In this document: piece by piece, positions 30,196-40,460 of the stretch
Numbering within the stretch: position 1 is the first letter of the stretch
Layout of the letters: every line of letters begins with the position of its first letter
Source of the DNA: Asterionellopsis glacialis
Taxonomy: Eukaryota > Bacillariophyta > Plagiogrammaphyceae > Rhaphoneidales > Asterionellopsidaceae
Reading direction: 5' to 3'
DNA: 48,699 nt
Assembly: GCA_014885115.2 (NCBI GenBank)
Contig: WKLE02000835.1
Span: forward strand, 50,058-98,756
The notes under the pieces: generated by a model
What the model was told of the DNA's origin: nothing
Databases searched by the model: none
Seen by the model: only the letters and a program-made list of their open reading frames with translations
Made by a program: the position numbers and the translations under genes

Positions 30196-31478
30196 ATGAG
30201 TTTTGCTAGCGAACCTGTGATGGATCCAACAGCAGTATTGATCCCACCTGCTGAGAACAATTTTCATGCACTGGAGGACAATGCCAACGGCAAACGGAGA
30301 AGCAAAAAGAAAAAGGATGCTAATTCTGGCTATCGGAAGGCACCACAGGCTCCCAAAAGATTCAAAAGTCCTTACATCCTCTTCTCCATGTCAAAGATGG
30401 AAGAATTCAAGAAAGAGGCTGCTGAACAGGGATCATCCGAGAAGGTAAGTCTTTCAAGTCATTCGTACGATTCAATTTGGAATTTTGGAGTTTTTTCTTA
30501 ATTTATACTCTTAATTTGTACCGCTCCACAGGTCACTTCCATTTCTAGGCGAGTTGCTGATGCCTGGAAGACTCTTCCTCCGGAGGAACGAAAAAAGTGG
30601 GATGAGGTGGCAAAGCAAGACAAACTTCGTTACAATGCAGAAAAGAGCCTCTACACTGGACCTTGGCAAGTTCCTTCAAAAAGAACCCGTAAGGATCCAT
30701 CTGCTCCAAAGAGACCCATGTCGGCCTTTCTTTTCTTCTCTCAGGGCATGAGGCAGAAGCTTAAAGCCGAAAATCCAGAATTGAAAAATACGCAAATCTC
30801 TTGTCTATTGGGGCAACGCTGGAAAACAGCATCAGAAGAGGAACGTCGCCCTCATATTGAAAGAGAGCGAAAGGAAAGGGAAGAATACAAAAAGAATATT
30901 GCAGATTGGAGGGAGAAAAGGGATGAAGAAGAGAAAGCGATGAGGAAACGACGGCAGGACATTGCAGAACAATTTGTCAAATCGGGTCTGTTTGAACAAG
31001 GATACAATACGCAGTACGCAGCACAACAACCTCAGCTAGTTATGACACCCTATGTAAATGCTTCTGTTGTTGCTAGTACTCAAGGTAACGTGTCACAGTA
31101 CCCAGTGTCAGGTCAAGGGGCTCAAATATATCCGCCACAGTACAATGGAGAGATCCCAGTTGCGACCGGTGAAATCCCAGATGATGACCCTCAACATGCT
31201 TCTCTCCAAGAGGCTGCAGGCCAATTTGAGGAACCCCCTATGACTGCACAGGGGCAAACACAGGAAGAATACCAGCCACAAATGTATCGTAAGTCAAAAT
31301 TCTACATCTTGAACAGAGCTTTCCGAAATATTGTTCAACTCATATTTTTCATCTCTTTCTTCGTCTAGAATACATACAGACAGCCTACGACGTACCTCAG
31401 GATATCAACCAAGCACCAAGTCATCAGCAAGCACAGACATTTCAGTTGCAGCAAGAACAAACTTATTCAAACGCTTGA
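30196..31478 (+). CDS. HMGB-like protein with two HMG boxes
   Basis: Three exons: 30196-30444, 30532-31288, 31369-31478; GT-AG introns (phase 0, then phase 1), 371 aa. A Lys-rich stretch (KRRSKKKKD, 33-41) precedes box A at about 52-120 (APKRFKSPYILFSMSKMEEF, VADAWKTLPPEERKKWDEVA). Box B is at about 140-210 (SAPKRPMSAFLFFSQGMRQK, LLGQRWKTASEEERRPHIE). The first intron cuts box A in the middle. The C-terminal 140 residues are Gln/Pro/Tyr-rich without the acidic tail of animal HMGB1. HMGB proteins are abundant DNA-bending chromatin proteins. The last exon is short, Gln-rich and ends in QTYSNA. Confidence 0.9.
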
Positions 31479-32278
31479 GTACAAGTTTGTATCGTCTTCG
31501 TGGTCATTTTGAATATTTGTTGAGGAAAGTGCATACAGTAATCTTCTTGGAGAAATGCGCCATGTTCTAAGGGGGTTAATACATGGCTTGCTATACGTGT
31601 ACGTGATAGGCGCATGCTAGCCTATTTTTTTTCTGCTGGAATCCGTGCCAAATTAGTAATGTAATAAATGTGGGAAATGTTGTAATGTATAATAGTTCCG
31701 AATTCAGTTGTTTCAGAAGAGAATTGATTTTCTCTGAATAGCAAAGATACATTTTGCCACTTGCCAGCAATTTGTGTGCGGCACAATAAAGTACGTAGTT
31801 GCATGCTTTTTGTACCTATTTTGAAGGGCAAGCTATTGCCTTAGTTTGGTTTCGTTTTGTCTTTGCGTCATCTTGTCGAGGAGTTGAGATATCTACAGAA
31901 GGACCCACTGTAGACTCTCTTAGAGTCGAAGACCTTTATATTCTTCTCTCTAGAGAGACTCTCCTCTCTACTAGAGAAACTCTCTCTAGTTTCTAGAGCC
32001 TACAGGCTAGTCCTACCTGTACGAGTAGTCCTAGTGTAGAGGAACCCTTTCACATTTTCTGTTGTTGCGTGCGTTCCGCGCGCTGTTTTTGCTTGGATGC
32101 AATGGGCACCTTCGTGCTCGGGGGAGACCCATCGTAACGAGTTTATTGATATTTTTTTTCATTGGTTTCCAACGTTGAGCTAAACCTGGGCGATGGGAAA
32201 AGAGACGGCGACAACGACGCAATAAGGTGATTGGTAAATTAGAGTTCATTATCTTAGGATCAGTAACAGTTTCTTGAA
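31479..32278. other. Intergenic stretch with dense TCTAGA palindromes
   Basis: 3' UTR of the HMGB-like gene and presumed promoter of the OPA3-like gene. From 31914 to 32040 it is dominated by CTCTAGAGAG-type palindromes, including a perfect 14-bp palindrome TCTCTCTAGAGAGA at 31945-31958. No gene is supported. Confidence 0.5.
31914..32040. repeat. Cluster of CTCTAGAG-type inverted repeats
   Basis: At least four overlapping CTCTCTAG/CTAGAGAG arms, with a perfect 14-bp palindrome at 31945-31958, and CTACAGG/CCTACCTGTA-like pieces at the right end. It lies upstream of the OPA3-like gene. Confidence 0.75.
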
Positions 32279-32913
32279 ATGGCGCAAGCTCTTCCGTAAG
32301 TTCCANNNNNNNNNNNNNNNNNNNNNNNNNNNNNNNNNNNNNNNNNNNNNNNNNNNNNNNNNNNNNNNNNNNNNNNNNNNNNNNNNNNNNNNAGCATGAA
32401 TTCGCACAGTATGAAACCACCCAAAGGCTTCTTGTTGGCATTGGGCAAGCATCGCACCAATTGTCTTCCAGAATGACAATTATTGCATCCGGATACAAAG
32501 TTCGATCCATCAAACCATTAGAACATGAGAAGGCTATGTCTAGTGGGGCGGATTTTGTTGGGGAGTCTTTTGTACTGCTGGTGAGTGCTGGCATAGTTGT
32601 TTACGAGTTTGACAGAAGTTCCAAAAAGGAGGAGAAGAAACGACAACTGCTTCGTGAGGAACAAGAAGCCCTGGATGCCAAGCTTCTATCACTGGATGCA
32701 CGGCTAAAGGCTCTTGAAAAGGTCGTAAAAAGTAACAGCCAATCAATCCTTAATTTTTCTGGCGGACGATACGAGGAACCTAAAAATGTTGTACCAATTG
32801 TTTCAAGTTTAAAAGAAGTTAATAAGAAAGAGAAAGAGCCTGAAGAATCAAAAGTAGAAAGCGCGGAACAGCCAGAGAAACAACAAAAACGATCGTGGTT
32901 TGGTTTGTTTTAA
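32279..32913 (+). CDS. OPA3-like protein, interrupted by an assembly gap
   Basis: The firm part is 32393-32913, open from the right edge of the gap in the frame CAT GAA TTC. It encodes LLVGIGQASHQLSSRMTI, RSIKPLEHEKAMSSGADFVGESFVLLVSAGIVVYEFDRSS and a Lys/Glu coiled coil. This matches OPA3 (FAQANH-R, IKPLNEEKA, ELxGE.F.F..AG.....E..R). OPA3 is a mitochondrial membrane-associated protein affecting morphology. The N-terminal ~25 residues are missing. A possible first exon is 32279-32295 (ATG GCG CAA GCT CTT CC) followed by a GTAAGT donor at 32296, just before the gap; this is tentative. The C-terminus ends in KRSWFGLF. Confidence 0.8.
32306..32392. other. Assembly gap (87 N) inside the OPA3-like gene
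   Basis: Run of N that probably hides an intron and the N-terminal coding segment of the OPA3-like gene. Confidence 0.99.
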
Positions 32914-32972
32914 CAGCAGAAGAAATAAGTAAGCATGAGTGCATTTGTTATATTTATCATTTTTAACTGATT

Positions 32973-35297
32973 TTACTCCTCGCCGTCGATGTTGTCAAGC
33001 CTATCAAATGCCATAACCATTTCACAATGTGTGGTGAGAGGGAACATATCCACTGGCTGGGCGGATACAGGTTTGAACGGTATACCCTTATAATTTTTAG
33101 TTGGTGGTTGGCAAAGAAGACCCGCATCGACCACCAAGGTTTTGGACGGATTGCAACTGACATAAACAAGGCGTTGAATCTTTTCGTTTCCCCGGATGGC
33201 CTTAATAACATCAGGATGGAGTCCCTCTCTTGCTGGGTCGACTACAGCAACAACTGACATGGATGAATCTTTGAACTTTTTCAATTCATTTCCAAGCACC
33301 AGTTCAGCTCGAGATGCTATGAACTTTGTAAGCGGATCAGGATCGTCTTCTTTTGCAGCATACCCATTCAATTCTGCATTAGCCTTTGCGTCATCAATAG
33401 CTGGCTCGCTGATATCGACTCCAACAACTCGACCTACTACACCCTCTTTCATGCATGTAAGACCAATTGTACCAGTTCCACAACAAACATCGAAAAGTAG
33501 TGTTTCCTCGGGTTTTTCGCTAACTTCTTTGACCTGTTCAACTGCAACATTGTAAAGAGTCTCCGCGCACTCCGTATTAACTTGAAAGAATGCCCCAGGG
33601 GATATCTGGAATGAACATTTTCCTAGCTTTTCGTGGATTGTTTTCGACCCAAACATATGCTGTACAGGGTGCTCAGGTGGAGGAATAGAGACACCACTGT
33701 ACTCTTGGAAGAAAATAGATGTAACTCGGATCGGTTGGTCCTTTGGTGCGATGGGGCTTTCATTCGTAGCTGCCTCTGATGCAGTATTACCATCATCTCC
33801 TTCTTTAGCGTCTGCTTTGGGCGGTTCCGGGTAATCACGTTTCGACTTTCCCAACTCTTTATTTTTTAACAGCTCTACAAGTCGATCTTTTTCACTTTCA
33901 AATACGCCAGAGTAGTCGTCTGTACCATCATCCTTCGCTCCGAGTCCACCTGAAGGAGAGGCATGAACAATAACAATCATGCATTCACCAGTTCGTTTCG
34001 AAGTTCTGATGGTCAGCGTTCTCCAAAGTCCACGGTGATCTTTTGCATTGTACGGTGGAATTGGACTTGTTTTCAAAAATTCATTCACAATATCAGCTAC
34101 AGTACAAGCCTCACCTGGAACATTTTGACAAACGTGTGGGTGTGATATTCCACCAGACCATCCTGCTGCTAAAAATCCAACCGCGGGTGTTTTGATCATC
34201 TTTTCAAGTTGTTCTTCTGCACTCATTTCAGCCCCTTCTTCTGGAGAAGGCATTTCAAAGTGATATCCAAACGTGAATTCTGATTTATTGCGGTATTCTA
34301 AAATATGAGGAGATGGTATGACTTTTTGCACATCAATCGCCTTTTTCCCCAAGAGCCATTTATACATGGGAACGACTTTCCTGTTTTTGGGATTCCTTCT
34401 TGCCTCCTTTTCCAATGTTCTAAATTTACCTTTCACTTCCTGTACAATTCTCATGGCGCATCGCTTGACCATTTCTTTCCATTTCGTTTCGAGTTGCTTT
34501 TCATATGATTCTCGCCATAAAGGTGTTGTAGTGTCTCGAACTTCATCAGCTGTTTTTGGTGCTCTGATTTTCTTTGATTCCGGTTGAGAACTACTATTAT
34601 CATCCCTATCGTCGCCCTTTCGTTTGCGATTGTTCTTCTTCTCAATAATATCGGACTTTGCATCTGCTCGTGTTGCATAAAGAATCTGTCCACGTCTATT
34701 CTTTATTTTGTTCTTGGAAAAAATCGCTAAAAATGGTTCTACCACTGGATAAAGTATAAAGTGGGGAAATATTAGAGGGTATATGTAAAAAGAAAAAGAA
34801 TACAAATGCTCAAGTTCACATGTAAAAGTTTTTGATGTTGGTCACTTCGATACATCCTACTCACTTTCTGCCTTTTCGAGGGTGACCCTGATCCAGGTCG
34901 ATGTAGGTGGCTTTTTTACATTGGCGTATTTGACACTTTTGGGATCATCAAGTTTTTGCAACCATGATTGTGCCAACTGGTCGATTTCTTTTTGTCTCAT
35001 AAATTTGAGAACATTGTGAACGACAACTTTCCGATCTGTATGATCCCAGGTTCTATCTCTTTCATCTCCAAGTTTAGAATCTGTAGTAGTAGTAGTAGCA
35101 GTAGTGGATATTTTTGTTGTCGGCTTCTCTTCAATGTCTATAATTTTTTTCTCGGTTTTCTCCTCTTCGACATGGTCTTTTTTCGCCGTGTCTACCATCG
35201 AAACATCCTTCTGTTCTGTACTATTTGTGGTCGTTTCTGTACTCACGACACCAGCCTCGGAAGTGGCGGGGTTTTCCTCTTCTGTGTTGCCACTCAT
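32973..35297 (-). CDS. TRMT2-type tRNA (uracil-5-)-methyltransferase with N-terminal RRM-like region
   Basis: Two exons: 35297-34865 and 34744-32973; intron 34864-34745 (GTGAGT donor, CCAG acceptor, phase 1), 734 aa. The donor GTGAGTAG creates an in-frame stop when unspliced, so the two halves look like separate genes unless joined. Exon 1 encodes an acidic tail and an RRM-like segment (RKVVVHNVLKFMRQKEIDQLAQ, about 89-140), as in TRMT2A. Exon 2 has SPHILEYRNKSEFTFGYH, GAFFQVNTECAETLY, the SAM motif FDVCCGTGTIGL, VVDPAREGL and the nucleophile Cys at about 675 in YVSCNPSKTL. The family makes m5U54 in tRNA. I start at ATG 35297 (MSGNTEEE); the frame is open to another ATG at 35468, which would add 57 residues. 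It is divergent from VPS51. Confidence 0.9.
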
Positions 35298-35787
35298 CGT
35301 TGTAAATGTGAACTTTAGCTTTGTGTCTTTGATCAATTGAATGACATTACGGGAGACATGGTTTTGTGTGATGTGTCGGAGAAAGATCAAAAAGAGAAAA
35401 AGACAAGATCTCAAATCTTTGCCCAAATAATGAACGGTAGATATTTTGGGGGGATGATGGACAGACATCTAACCTAATCCTTTACCAAAATGTTTGAAAT
35501 TTTCTTCGAAATTTTTTCCGGGTTTCTTACTTCGCAACGGAAACACGAAACACAAAAATCGAAAAGAGGCTTTCAGCTTGTGTCGTCGTATCGGTTTGGA
35601 GCATTTTCATTTTGGTTAGATCGCAATGCTGGTCTAGAGGTGGTCCTCTCTAGAGTAGAGCGCTTGTTTCTTTTTGTTACTATCAACACGGTCTCAAAGG
35701 TCAATAGAATAGAAGCGATATTGACAGTACCGCACATAGAAAGACGATAATACTGTTGCTTTAGTAGTGGTCAGTATATTAGATACC
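35298..35787. promoter_or_regulatory. Divergent promoter region between TRMT2-like and VPS51 genes
   Basis: 490 bp between outward-facing starts. CTCTAGAG palindrome at 35648-35655 within CCTCTCTAGAGTAGAG. The left part may be coding if the TRMT2-like gene starts at 35468. Confidence 0.45.
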
Positions 35788-38700
35788 ATGGCGAGCGATG
35801 ATGACTCGTATTCGTCGTCATCTTCGTCTGACGATGAATTCTTGACAATTGGAAATGACGGTGCAAGTTCTCAAGATCGGGAAGCCATGATTCGGAAGAA
35901 ACTTCTCGAGAGCTTCTACGGAAAAACTGTTGTGGACGAAAAAGATGAGGCAAGTACAGACTCTGACGATGAGCATGATCAAAAACACGGTGACACCCCG
36001 GCGATGAAAGATTCCTCCAATGTGGGTCTTCCATCCACAGATTTATCGAGAGCTGAATCTGCATCATCGTCACACCACGGAAAAGCAGGAAGTGAACATG
36101 CTGCTGCGGGGCAGAGTAACGATTTAGATTCGCCGTATTTTGACGCGGATGCTCACACAAACCAGCTAGTGCAAGGTTCTTCGGTGCATGACTTACTTGA
36201 AACTGAAGAACGTCTTGCTCTTCAAGTTAGGACTCTGGATTCCACAATGCAAACACTTGTTTATGAAAATTATTCAAAATTCATCGATGCGACGGATGCT
36301 ATTCGATCCATTGGTGTATCCGTACAAGCCAATGATGATGGCCTTGCCAAACTTGCCAGTGGTATGCAGACTATCGATGAACAATCTCGAGCAGTCGAGG
36401 ACGCATTGGGGGGGCTGCGTGATCAAGTTGCTGAAAAACTGAGAGTCAAGCGTCTCTTGACTCGACTTGATGCTCTGCTAAGGTTACCAGCTACGCTCAA
36501 ACAGCAAATTGCTGCTGGAAATTATAGGTCGGCAGCCAAGAGTTACTTATCAGCATCATCGATCCTCAGCAAGCATTCAGCTGGATTTGAGAGTTTGAAG
36601 AGTATCGAGACTGAATGTCATGCAATTCTAACGATGATGGTTGGTGCCCTTAAGCACAAGTTGGTGCATTGGAGTGGACGAAAAAGTAATTTAGGAGTAG
36701 ATGATTTGGACTTGGATGATATCGGGGAGGACGAAGGATTTGAAGATGACGATTTTGAGGAGGGTGAAAAGAGTGAAGAGGATTCTGAGGAGCATCGATC
36801 GTCAGGATGGACACCGCCGCCGGAACCTCCGACAAATGTTTCCGAAATTTTCGAATGTGCGGGCGCTATTCTTATGCTACTCCCTACAGCATATGGAGGA
36901 GATGGAGCTTCTTTTGTCACAGACTTAACTGCAGATGAATGCAAAGCTATGGCCTTAGCATCTTCTGTCAGGCTTCTAGATCGTCTATTGGACTTGCATC
37001 ACATAGAATTGCAAGAACGCACTTTTGAAATGCAAAGGCTAGCTAATGAGAAAGCATTTCCTACGAAACCACCAAGTATGCAAGATCCGCGGTCTTCAAG
37101 TTTAGATGCATCTCCCAGTGGAGCTCATTTGATACCAAACTCATTTCTTGACAGTGTGCTCGAGGCAGCAACGTTGTATGGCATAACATTTGGTAATACT
37201 AGAGGCGATAGCTCGGGAGAGGGAGACAGCACTCGTCTGGTTAACTTTGTTTCGGAGGCATTTGCCACTTTTTTGGAACATGTTCGCTCTGTCTTGCTAG
37301 AGCAGACTGTATCAAGTGAAAGTGAAAATGAAAGTATAAATGAAGAAGATGATGAAAACAAAATGGAAAGTCAAGACGCTGGAGATGCTGCCTATCTCGA
37401 GATATCTCAGGCAATGACCCACCTTGTCCGATCAGTTCGAGACTTGGCATCAGGACTGGCCCTACCCGAAGTTGGCATTGATGTAGAAGTTGCATCGAGC
37501 TTGGTAGACCGAACTGTAGAGGTGACTGAGGCAATGGTTCGAAGGCGCGTTTCTCAAAAGTTCCTTGGTTTGCGGATCCAAATGCTTCGAAAGTGCCTCA
37601 AGCCATTTTCTTCCGGAGCTATTGAGCATCCTGCAGAAAGCAGAGAGGGTACACCTCGAGTTGTCAACATTGTACAAATGGCGAGCGTGGCTTTATCGGA
37701 TGCCATGCAACTTGTTGATGATGTTATCCGGAGTATCTTATCGGGTGGGATCATTTTGGGAGCTGCCGCTACAGCGGTTGATTTTGCGATGGTCAAACAG
37801 GCAGTGGAAAAAAGTTCTAATCATTTTGCAATATGGTTAGCTTCGGCTCTTGAGATCATTGCTGGTTGCGAAAACAGTGATCCAAAACTCATTATTGATG
37901 CTGTAGATTCTTTACCTAAGGGTGAGGAAGAAGAGAACCAAAGCTCTAAAAAAACTGCATCATCTGCTCATATCATTTTGGTTAACGATGACTTTGTCGA
38001 TGTATCCGACGAGGTTGGAGTTATTGAAAAGGCAGAAATAGCTCTCCAGGACCTAGTTGGTGTACTGGTAGATACGGCACCGAAGACTGCATATTCGGAT
38101 TTGACACTTGCCATTGCAGAAATGTGTCGCTTGGCTGAACGGAGCGTCATCGAAAATATAAATCATTCAATCCTGTCGAGTGCAAGCGAAGGTATGGGAA
38201 AGAAAGCAAAGTCTTCTGGAATCTTTCCGTCAGTTGGACGGTCCGACTCGCAACAAGGCGTAGACAGAGTAGCCGTTTCTGAACGATTTCGACTAGCCTC
38301 CTCTCGTATTTTGGCTTTATATGCTATGAATCGAGGAGGTGATGCTGCATCTGTCGCTTGTACGGGCTTTTATGCTATGTCGTGCTCCTCTGGGGGGGGC
38401 GTACCCACGGAACCTCGTCCCAGTGCGTGGCAGATGCTAGAGATTGTCAAGCAAGCCGCCATTGACTGCGCAATCATTTTTGGTGGAGAAAAATGTGCCG
38501 GTCCTGTGCCTGAATTGGCTGACGATGATGAATACGCAATGCCGTCACCCTTGAAGCTTTCATCTCTTTCAAGTTCAGCCTTTGGGGGTGCAATAAAGGG
38601 TCTACAACTTGACGTGGAACGCATGTTTACAGAAAAGGTAGCAGTATATCCGCATTCTTTCAACTTTCTAAACTTCTCGCGAACTACAGTGGTAACAATT

Positions 38701-39084
38701 GTTTTGCATGTTGCGCTGAAAGCGATGGTAGAGCAAACTCGTACGTGCATGTTTACAGGTTTGGGTTACCAACAACTTCTCGTTGATGTCGAGTTCCTTC
38801 GGTGTTTGATTCCACATTTTGTTGAGGAAGACTTCAAGTTTGATGGTGCAGATGCATGCACTATATTATTCAACGTTTTGAATGATATTGTTCTTAATGC
38901 AGGGCAGAGATGCAAGGAACCGCAGTTTGTAGATGAACTGGAATTTTATGATGCTGAAAACGATGTTAGTCACACACCTCGTTCTATTGTAAGGCACTTT
39001 ATGACGCCGCCTAATGAAGAGAAAACAGATGATGAAGAGAAAATTGAAAATATTTTGTCGCGATTTACGATCTCTGCAACATAG
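35788..39084 (+). CDS. VPS51: VPS51, GARP/EARP tethering complex subunit
   Basis: Single exon, 1098 aa from the ATG in ACCATGGCGAGC; the frame opens seven codons earlier but without an ATG. Residues 36-44 (RKKLLESFYG) fit the short N-terminal motif of Vps51 used to bind a SNARE. Residues about 114-200 (SPYFDADAHTNQLVQGSSVHDLLETEERL, YENYSKFIDATDAIRSIG) are the Vps51/Exo84 N-terminal helical domain with the S-P-x-F-D motif. A Glu/Asp-rich segment lies near 320-345. The long C-terminal half is helical, as in other multisubunit tethers. GARP tethers endosome-derived vesicles at the trans-Golgi. Length is somewhat above the usual 700-800 aa of animals but similar to plant and protist forms. Confidence 0.9.
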   Translation: MASDDDSYSSSSSSDDEFLTIGNDGASSQDREAMIRKKLLESFYGKTVVDEKDEASTDSDDEHDQKHGDTPAMKDSSNVGLPSTDLSRAESASSSHHGKAGSEHAAAGQSNDLDSPYFDADAHTNQLVQGSSVHDLLETEERLALQVRTLDSTMQTLVYENYSKFIDATDAIRSIGVSVQANDDGLAKLASGMQTIDEQSRAVEDALGGLRDQVAEKLRVKRLLTRLDALLRLPATLKQQIAAGNYRSAAKSYLSASSILSKHSAGFESLKSIETECHAILTMMVGALKHKLVHWSGRKSNLGVDDLDLDDIGEDEGFEDDDFEEGEKSEEDSEEHRSSGWTPPPEPPTNVSEIFECAGAILMLLPTAYGGDGASFVTDLTADECKAMALASSVRLLDRLLDLHHIELQERTFEMQRLANEKAFPTKPPSMQDPRSSSLDASPSGAHLIPNSFLDSVLEAATLYGITFGNTRGDSSGEGDSTRLVNFVSEAFATFLEHVRSVLLEQTVSSESENESINEEDDENKMESQDAGDAAYLEISQAMTHLVRSVRDLASGLALPEVGIDVEVASSLVDRTVEVTEAMVRRRVSQKFLGLRIQMLRKCLKPFSSGAIEHPAESREGTPRVVNIVQMASVALSDAMQLVDDVIRSILSGGIILGAAATAVDFAMVKQAVEKSSNHFAIWLASALEIIAGCENSDPKLIIDAVDSLPKGEEEENQSSKKTASSAHIILVNDDFVDVSDEVGVIEKAEIALQDLVGVLVDTAPKTAYSDLTLAIAEMCRLAERSVIENINHSILSSASEGMGKKAKSSGIFPSVGRSDSQQGVDRVAVSERFRLASSRILALYAMNRGGDAASVACTGFYAMSCSSGGGVPTEPRPSAWQMLEIVKQAAIDCAIIFGGEKCAGPVPELADDDEYAMPSPLKLSSLSSSAFGGAIKGLQLDVERMFTEKVAVYPHSFNFLNFSRTTVVTIVLHVALKAMVEQTRTCMFTGLGYQQLLVDVEFLRCLIPHFVEEDFKFDGADACTILFNVLNDIVLNAGQRCKEPQFVDELEFYDAENDVSHTPRSIVRHFMTPPNEEKTDDEEKIENILSRFTISAT

Positions 39085-39247
39085 CTTCTTTGTTTCAGGA
39101 CTCCAGTATTTAAAATAATGTGTGTTAGAACTCCCTGCTCATTATCCTTGATCCTTGCTATTAATTAGAACCTAGTCTCTGGTCTTCAGAGTCGGTCCCA
39201 GTGCTGTATGCTCTGTGGCCCCAACCAAATCCCTAAAGTTCAACGCG
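39085..39247. other. Convergent intergenic spacer between VPS51 and CRAL-TRIO genes
   Basis: 163 bp shared by two 3' UTRs. No terminator or polyadenylation signal could be assigned. Confidence 0.4.
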
Positions 39248-40168
39248 TTACAAACTCTGATCCAAAGAATCCTGTAACCATTCTTCAATATCAAGTCTAT
39301 ATTCTCCTCCTATATCTGATGGCAAATGGCATGATTCCAATCCGTATTCAGATAAAGCGTCTAATACCTCTTGAACCTCGCCATCATGATGAGAAAACCT
39401 AGCCCTTACGTGTTCAGTCATGAGGTGTTTCGAAAATGGCTCCATTATTTCATAAAATGCTGTTTGGTAGCACGAATGCACTGCCCTTATCTTGATAGGC
39501 ATTGTTTCCAGAGCTTGCCACATCAATTTCGCTTCCTTCCTATCAAATTGAGTCTCGTGTGATACGGCCTTGTGGTTACTGAGACAAACCAATCCTTGTT
39601 TCTGTGTATTTTCATCCCGCATTATAATTCGATGAAACATGTACCACGTGACACGAGCTCTGGTAACTTTATTTCGTTCAGGATGAATTCGACACAGATT
39701 CTGGTAGACAACACAACGTCCGTGTCTGTCATTAGGAAGAAGGTGCATAAACCCCCACGAGACTGCATCTACTTCGTCCTCCATAGCACCAGTAAGGGTC
39801 ATGGGAGAAAAGGCCCTCTCTCCAAAAATTCTAACACGCATTTTCCAGTAGTCAACAAGTTTACGTGCTGCACGACCCGAGTTGTAGGCCTCACTACGAA
39901 GGAACAATAGACTTTTACTTTCTGTCTGAACCAAATCCGGAACTTCCTCCAATGCTCGTTGGTAGCATTCTTTTTCCTCCAGGGGTATCTTCGACAGAGC
40001 TTCTTCCATTTCTATTAAGTGGTTTGATACCATTTCAGGAGTTTCAACTGGTAATTCATAACGTCCATACTTATCATTTTCGATTGAATTTATTTCTTCT
40101 GGTGTGCGCTGAGCTTGCTCAATAACCTCGTCAGCTGCAGTCACCCGTGGGGCTGTAAAATTGAACAT
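39248..40168 (-). CDS. CRAL-TRIO (Sec14-like) lipid-binding protein
   Basis: Single exon, 306 aa from the ATG at 40168. Residues about 80-115 (FLRSEAYNSGRAARKLVDYWKMRVRIFG) are the CRAL-TRIO N-terminal helix with the FLR...A...YW pattern. The lipid-binding fold follows (GRCVVYQNLCRI, WYMFHRIIM, MWQALETMPIKIRAVHSCYQTAFYEIMEPFSKHL). The C-terminus has EYGLESCHLPSDIGGEY, where LP..GG is typical of the family. Such proteins carry phosphoinositides, tocopherol or retinoids. The ligand cannot be told. Diatoms have expanded this family, which is background knowledge only. Confidence 0.88.
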   Translation of the reverse strand: MFNFTAPRVTAADEVIEQAQRTPEEINSIENDKYGRYELPVETPEMVSNHLIEMEEALSKIPLEEKECYQRALEEVPDLVQTESKSLLFLRSEAYNSGRAARKLVDYWKMRVRIFGERAFSPMTLTGAMEDEVDAVSWGFMHLLPNDRHGRCVVYQNLCRIHPERNKVTRARVTWYMFHRIIMRDENTQKQGLVCLSNHKAVSHETQFDRKEAKLMWQALETMPIKIRAVHSCYQTAFYEIMEPFSKHLMTEHVRARFSHHDGEVQEVLDALSEYGLESCHLPSDIGGEYRLDIEEWLQDSLDQSL

Positions 40169-40460
40169 TTTCGAGTCGAAGAGGTGGAAAATTCCAATGT
40201 TTTCAAAAGACGAAATCGAGAGAAATTCGGGAACTTTCGTTGTTCCAAAAGGCTATTAGTTAGATTCTTCGTACTCGTACTGCGAGTATGGACTTGAGCT
40301 TGGTGCCTCTAGATAGTCGCCTCAGTCTTCTGGTGGAGTGATCCTCTTCTTCCTGTTTGTGCACTGAATGTGCAGAACTAGTCCTAACTGTGTACCAGGT
40401 ATTTTATTTTCAACTTTTTTTTTATCCATTGCCGGACCCGATTGGATGTGGCGAAAAACT

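Noticed and set aside
32031..32594. Minus-strand frame crossing the N gap
   Set aside because: It runs antisense to the OPA3-like exon, includes about 29 unknown residues from the gap, and has no domain sense.
34857..35468. Separate 203-aa gene right of the TRMT2-like gene
   Set aside because: It ends at a stop created by the splice donor; splicing joins it in frame to the methyltransferase and supplies the expected RRM-like N-terminus.
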